Shown here: in pieces, positions 40,475-43,830 of the stretch | Position numbering within the stretch: position 1 is the stretch's first letter | How the letters are laid out: every line of letters starts with the position of its first letter | From: DASZHJ01 sp035581425 | GTDB lineage: Bacteria; Pseudomonadota; Alphaproteobacteria; ATCC43930; CGMCC-115725 | Assembly (NCBI GenBank): GCA_035581425.1 | Contig: DATJVP010000096.1 | Span: forward strand, 1 to 43,830 | Direction of reading: 5' to 3' | Length of the DNA: 43,830 nt | Notes under the pieces: model-generated | The model's database searches: none | What the model saw: only the letters and a program-made list of their open reading frames with translations | Told to the model about the DNA's origin: nothing | Translations under genes and position numbers: made by a program

Positions 40475-41608
40475 ATGACAAGCCAGCTTTTCACGCCGTT
40501 CGCCATGCGCGGACTGACGCTGCCCAACCGCATCGTGGTCTCGCCGATGTGCCAATATTCGGCCGACGACGGCTCCGCGAACTCCTGGCACCTGCAGCAT
40601 CTGGCGAGCCTCGCGATTTCAGGCGTCGGGCTCCTGATGATCGAGGCGACGGCGGTCGAACGCATTGGCCGCATCACCCATGGCTGCCTCGGCCTTTATT
40701 CCGACAACAACGAACTCGCGCTCGCGGAGGTCGTGGCGGCGTGCCGGCGCTGGGGCAACGCGCCCATTGGGATCCAGCTTGCGCATGCCGGACGCAAGGG
40801 CTCGGCACAGCGCCCGTGGGAGGGCGGCGCCTCGCTCACCTCCCAGCAAGATGCCTGGGAGACGGTGGCGCCCTCTGCGATTCCGCTGTCCGAGGCCTGG
40901 GCGACGCCGCGCGAGGCGAGCCTCGCGGACCTCGCGCGCATCCGCGATGCCTTCGCGGCGGCGACGCGGCGCGCGGCGCGGATCGGGCTCGATCTCGTGG
41001 AAGCGCATTGTGCGCACGGATATCTCCTGCACGAGTTCCTGTCGCCCCTCTCCAATACGCGGACCGACGCTTACGGCGGCAGCTCCGGGAAGCGCCGGCG
41101 TTTTCCGTTGGAGGTGGTGGAGGCGATGCGCGCGGCGTGGCCCGCGGAGAAGCCGCTCGGTCTTCGCATCACCGGCAGCGATTGGATGGCGGGCGGGCTC
41201 ACCGTCGAGGATGCGGTCGAATTCGCGAAGTCGCTGCGCGAGCTCGGCGTCGATTACGTCTGCGTCTCCAGCGGCGGCATCTCGCTCAAGGCCGCGATCC
41301 CGCTCGGTCCCGGGTATCAAGTCCCCTTCGCGGAACGGATTCGGCGCGAGGCTGGAATCGCGACCCGTGCGGTCGGCCTGATTGCCGAGCCGCACCAGGC
41401 CGAGCGCATCGTCGCCTCCGGACAGGCGGACATGATAGCGCTCGCCCGCGCGTTCCTCGACGATCCCCGCTGGGTTTGGCACGCGGCCGAGACGTTGGGG
41501 GCGTCGGCTTCTTATCCGCCGCAATTCGTCCGTGTGCGCGCGGAAGTTTGGCCGGGCGCAAAAATAGCGAGACCGCGGCCGGCGCAGGCGAGCGCCGCCG
41601 CAGACTGA
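40475..41608 (+). CDS. NADH:flavin oxidoreductase, Old Yellow Enzyme family (YqjM type)
   Basis: 377 residues, FMN-binding TIM barrel that reduces activated C=C bonds using NAD(P)H. It belongs to the thermophilic-like/YqjM class: C26 in SPMCQYSADDG tunes the flavin, IQLAHAGRKGSAQRPW is a hallmark, and the substrate histidine block is EAHCAHGYLLHEFLSPLSN. FMN phosphate site is near GQADMIALARAFLDDPRW. Cytoplasmic. Natural substrate unknown. It stands alone after a gap with repeats and converges on the flp gene. Confidence 0.92.
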   Translation: MTSQLFTPFAMRGLTLPNRIVVSPMCQYSADDGSANSWHLQHLASLAISGVGLLMIEATAVERIGRITHGCLGLYSDNNELALAEVVAACRRWGNAPIGIQLAHAGRKGSAQRPWEGGASLTSQQDAWETVAPSAIPLSEAWATPREASLADLARIRDAFAAATRRAARIGLDLVEAHCAHGYLLHEFLSPLSNTRTDAYGGSSGKRRRFPLEVVEAMRAAWPAEKPLGLRITGSDWMAGGLTVEDAVEFAKSLRELGVDYVCVSSGGISLKAAIPLGPGYQVPFAERIRREAGIATRAVGLIAEPHQAERIVASGQADMIALARAFLDDPRWVWHAAETLGASASYPPQFVRVRAEVWPGAKIARPRPAQASAAAD

Positions 41609-41623
41609 GAGCAAGGAAGCCGA

Positions 41624-41806
41624 TCAGCCGGCGTTCTGAACGCTGCTGCCGAGGTTGTTGAACCCCGTGTTGAGCGTGGTCCCCAGCGTCTGCAGGGTTC
41701 CCAGCGTTGCCATCGCAAGAAGGGCCGCGAGGAGACCGTATTCGATCGCCGTCGCACCTTTCCGCGCACCGCAGGCGTTCCGGACAAACCGCAAAAGGCG
41801 GAACAT
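41624..41806 (-). CDS. Flp/Fap-type IVb pilin
   Basis: 60 residues, the short pilin of tad-type pili. Basic leader up to Gly18, then the cleavage site G-ATAIEYGLLAALLAMATL with Glu5 of the mature form, one hydrophobic helix, and a short Asn/Gly-rich end. Needs the TadV peptidase and Tad secretion system, none of which is in this window, so it is an isolated pilin gene. GTGAGG lies before the ATG, and a sigma-54-like box lies upstream. Confidence 0.88.
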   Translation of the reverse strand: MFRLLRFVRNACGARKGATAIEYGLLAALLAMATLGTLQTLGTTLNTGFNNLGSSVQNAG

Positions 41807-41847
41807 GAGATCCTCACGTCATGATGCCGCGGCAGTATGCAGAGGTA

Positions 41848-41862
41848 GGAACCCGCGTGCCA
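41848..41862 (-). promoter_or_regulatory. Possible sigma-54 promoter of the Flp pilin gene
   Basis: Minus strand TGGCACG (41862-41856), four bases, then TTCC (41851-41848). The -24 part is a perfect match; the -12 part should be TTGC and has one mismatch in the usually invariant G. The ATG is 42 bases beyond. Confidence 0.35.
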
Positions 41863-41900
41863 CAATTGTTACTGAGGAATCGTGGAATCTTTTACTAAAA

Positions 41901-42740
41901 TCACCGCGGCCGATCGCCTGCGAGAGTAATGCGATGCATGATCCGCCGATGGCCGTGATAGTCGTTGATGGGATTGTGCTGGGCTGCCCGATTGTCCCAG
42001 AAGGCGAGGGATCCCACCTGCCAACGAAAGCGACAGGTGAATTCCGGCCTGACCTGATGGCGGAACAGGTAATCCAATATCGGCGCGCTCTCCTCCTCCG
42101 TCATACCGGCGAAGCGGGTGGTGTGCGCGACGTTAACGTACAGCGCTTTGCGCCCAGTTTCGGGATGGGTGCGGACCGCCGGGTGCTCGGCCGTCAGAAC
42201 GGACGAGGCTTTGCCGCCGGGTGAATCGCGGAGCCGGTCCTCCCGAGTGCGCGTGACGTCGGCTTTGGCGGAGCTGCTGACGCCCCTGAGGCTCCCCAGC
42301 ATCCGCCGCATCTCCTCCGAGAGCGTCTCGTAGGCGAGGTACTGGTTGGCAAAGAGCGTGTCGCCCCCGGACGGCGGCACTTCCCGCGCAAGCAGTAGGC
42401 TCCCCATCGGCGGTGTCTCCTGATAGGTCGTGTCCGAGTGCCAGACTCCACCGAAATTGACGCGCTCGTGCTCGAGCTTCGCGACCTCGATGATCTCGGG
42501 ATAGCCCGGCAGGCCCCGCACGAAGGGGTATTCGACCGGCGTTCCGAAGCGTCGCGCGAGCGCCATGAAGGCGTCGAGCGAGAGCCGCTGCTCGCGAAAG
42601 AAGATCACGAGATAATCGAGCAAGGTTCGGCGCAGCGCCGCGACGGTCGCGTCGTCGAGCGGTTGCGCGAGGTCGATACCCGCGATCTCCGCGCCAATCG
42701 CTCCTGCGATCGGTCTTATCTCCGGGCTGTTCGAGCGCAT
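41901..42740 (-). CDS. TauD/TfdA-family 2-oxoglutarate dioxygenase
   Basis: 279 residues. Fe(II) ligands H101 and D103 in VWHSDTTYQETPPMGS and H255 in RAAQHNPINDYHGHRR, with R266 or R270 for 2-oxoglutarate. LPGYPEIIEVAK and ALYVNVAHTTRFAGMTEEES are typical. TauD itself removes sulfite from taurine, but many relatives act on other sulfonates, phenoxy acids or unrelated compounds, and no tauABC genes are nearby, so the substrate is left open. It is divergent from the CHAP gene. Confidence 0.9.
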   Translation of the reverse strand: MRSNSPEIRPIAGAIGAEIAGIDLAQPLDDATVAALRRTLLDYLVIFFREQRLSLDAFMALARRFGTPVEYPFVRGLPGYPEIIEVAKLEHERVNFGGVWHSDTTYQETPPMGSLLLAREVPPSGGDTLFANQYLAYETLSEEMRRMLGSLRGVSSSAKADVTRTREDRLRDSPGGKASSVLTAEHPAVRTHPETGRKALYVNVAHTTRFAGMTEEESAPILDYLFRHQVRPEFTCRFRWQVGSLAFWDNRAAQHNPINDYHGHRRIMHRITLAGDRPR

Positions 42741-42774
42741 CCGAGCCTCATCGACTCCACTATCGCCGCTACTG

Positions 42775-42804
42775 GCTCTACGGCTCGCGCTCCCGTTGAG
42801 TCAA
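42775..42804 (-). promoter_or_regulatory. Candidate promoter of the TauD-type gene
   Basis: Minus strand TTGACT (42804-42799, five of six), an 18-base spacer and TAGAGC (42780-42775, three of six). Confidence 0.35.
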
Positions 42805-42888
42805 GATGGTCCGATATCGCCGTTGCCAATCGGTTCATCATTGATTAAGCAGGTTCTGGGTGAAGTGCGGTGCAATTGGGGGAGGAAC

Positions 42889-43341
42889 ATGGGGAAACGC
42901 ACGACGGCGATCGCGCTGAGCATCCTCGTTGCTCTCGCGTCAGTGTCCGAAGCTCTCGCAATGAATTGCGTGCAGTACGTGAAGGCTTCGTCGGAGTTCA
43001 ACATTTCCGGCAACGCCTGGCTCTGGTGGGACCATGCGGCGGGGATTTACCGGCGCGGTAAGACACCGAGCGAGGGCTCCGTCCTAGTCTTCAAGCGCAC
43101 GAATAAGATGCACTCCGGGCACGTCGCTCTTGTTGCGCGCGTGCTCGACGACCGGACCGTGCTGATCAATCACGCCAATTGGGGTTCGGGCCGGCGCGAG
43201 AAGGGATATGTCCAAACCGGCGTCCTCGCGATGGATTGCTCGAGCCGCCACGATTGGTCCGCAGTTTGCGTCTGGAACGAAAAATTCGAAGTCTACGGCC
43301 ACCCCTATCCCACGAGCGGATTCATTTATCCCCAGGATTAA
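42889..43341 (+). CDS. Secreted CHAP-domain amidase/peptidase
   Basis: 150 residues. Signal peptide about 1-24 (LVALASVSEALA). CHAP fold: catalytic C27 in MNCVQYVK right at the mature N-terminus, H78 in MHSGHVALV, and a polar third residue near N94-N97 (INHANW). Such enzymes cut peptidoglycan peptides or act on glutathionylspermidine-type amides; with a signal peptide and no other domain, a cell-wall role is likely. GGGGGAGGAAC ahead of the ATG is a very strong ribosome site, so the upstream frame start at 42796 is rejected. Confidence 0.85.
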   Translation: MGKRTTAIALSILVALASVSEALAMNCVQYVKASSEFNISGNAWLWWDHAAGIYRRGKTPSEGSVLVFKRTNKMHSGHVALVARVLDDRTVLINHANWGSGRREKGYVQTGVLAMDCSSRHDWSAVCVWNEKFEVYGHPYPTSGFIYPQD

Positions 43342-43404
43342 CTCCTCGCACCGCGACTTGTGATAGGGTTTTCGAGAGCACATTCGGGGAATCGGGACTT
43401 GCAC

Positions 43405-43815
43405 ATGAGATTGCGGAGTCGAGTGCGTCGCACGGGAGCGGTTCGGCTCTCGTGTGCGGTCGCATTTTGTCTGCCGCTTTCCGTACTCGCGGCCTGTTCC
43501 TCCCCGAACACAGCGATCGACCCGTCGCAATGCCGAACGATCCTGGAGCAGGGCGGCAGCTCCCAGGCTTACACACAGTGTCTCCTCGAGCAGGCACGGG
43601 GCAAATCCGTCGGCGGCATGCCCGTGCTGAGCGAGCGCGCCCGCGCGCAGATGGACAACCGCCAAAATGATCCCTGCCTTGCGGGGCAGGGGATGAGCCA
43701 GAACGACTACCTCGCGTGCGAGCTCGCGCGCCCGAGCCGTCCTGCGCCTTCCCGCGAGCCCACGCGCGCGGGTGACGTGGCGCCTCTGCCGCTCGCCGTC
43801 GAGCCCTCGCAGTAG
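43405..43815 (+). CDS. Small predicted lipoprotein, unknown function
   Basis: 136 residues from ATG 43405 (a GTG at 43360 would add 15). A long basic leader (MRLRSRVRRTG) and hydrophobic stretch end in VLAAC, with the lipidated Cys at about residue 31. The mature part has four or five further cysteines (QCRTILEQGG, YTQCLLEQARG, DPCLAGQGM, LACELARP) that could pair in the periplasm, and a proline-rich tail. No known family recognised. It follows the CHAP gene by 63 bases on the same strand and might share its message. Confidence 0.72.
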   Translation: MRLRSRVRRTGAVRLSCAVAFCLPLSVLAACSSPNTAIDPSQCRTILEQGGSSQAYTQCLLEQARGKSVGGMPVLSERARAQMDNRQNDPCLAGQGMSQNDYLACELARPSRPAPSREPTRAGDVAPLPLAVEPSQ

Positions 43816-43830
43816 CCCGGTTCGGGAGCG

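Noticed and set aside
1..43830. tRNA genes, CRISPR arrays, prophage, toxin-antitoxin or defence cassette
   Set aside because: Gaps are short and read through on both strands; none shows a cloverleaf, spaced repeats, integrase, transposase or known defence domain.

Overview
The window is about 44 kb of GC-rich chromosome, almost fully coding, and looks like core DNA of an alphaproteobacterium. The main argument is gene order: erpA facing away from dgt-argS-SPOR-nagZ-scpA-scpB, then tatB-tatC-serS-surE-pcm and a LysM/M23 gene, followed by a DUF815 ATPase and yajC-secD-secF. This is the familiar alphaproteobacterial layout. An NDUFAF6-type squalene/phytoene-synthase-fold protein and an orphan Flp pilin also fit. 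No tRNA, rRNA, CRISPR array, insertion sequence, phage gene or recognisable defence island was seen.

Region 1 (1-19812): Fe-S cluster carrier ErpA; nucleotide hydrolase Dgt; ArgS; a SPOR cell-division protein; the cell-wall recycling enzyme NagZ; an M50 site-2 protease; the condensin partners ScpA and ScpB; an HscC-type Hsp70 with its own J-protein; TatB and TatC; SerS; SurE; Pcm; an NlpD-like LytM lipoprotein; a DUF815 ATPase on the opposite strand; YajC-SecD-SecF; and an Mth938-type protein. Many of these genes overlap by a few bases and are probably co-transcribed. tatA is absent from the slot where it is usually found, and the hscC/J-protein pair sits there instead.

Region 2 (19814-29441): Fe superoxide dismutase; a four-helix PuuD-like membrane protein preceded by a previously untracked 30-residue membrane peptide; the NDUFAF6-like gene; uvrA divergent from ssb; then gyrA-coaD. 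The uvrA-ssb gap carries a perfect DnaA box and three GGTACC-centred palindromes.

Region 3 (29417-43830) is more accessory. It has a RidA-GST pair with a shared 14-base hairpin after each gene, an SDR protein without the usual catalytic residues, and a run ABC ATPase - periplasmic binding protein - fused permease - class III CoA-transferase - crotonase-fold protein - lipoprotein. This run suggests uptake of a small acid and its activation to a CoA thioester. After it come a cupin protein with four rhodanese domains of which only one keeps its cysteine, an Old Yellow Enzyme, a Flp pilin behind a possible sigma-54 promoter, a TauD-type dioxygenase, a CHAP amidase and a small lipoprotein.

Nothing here is clearly a new multi-gene system. 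The best leads are the hscC/J cassette in the tat locus, the four-rhodanese protein, the transporter-CoA run with a crotonase lacking both catalytic glutamates, the tiny membrane peptide, and several striking intergenic palindromes.
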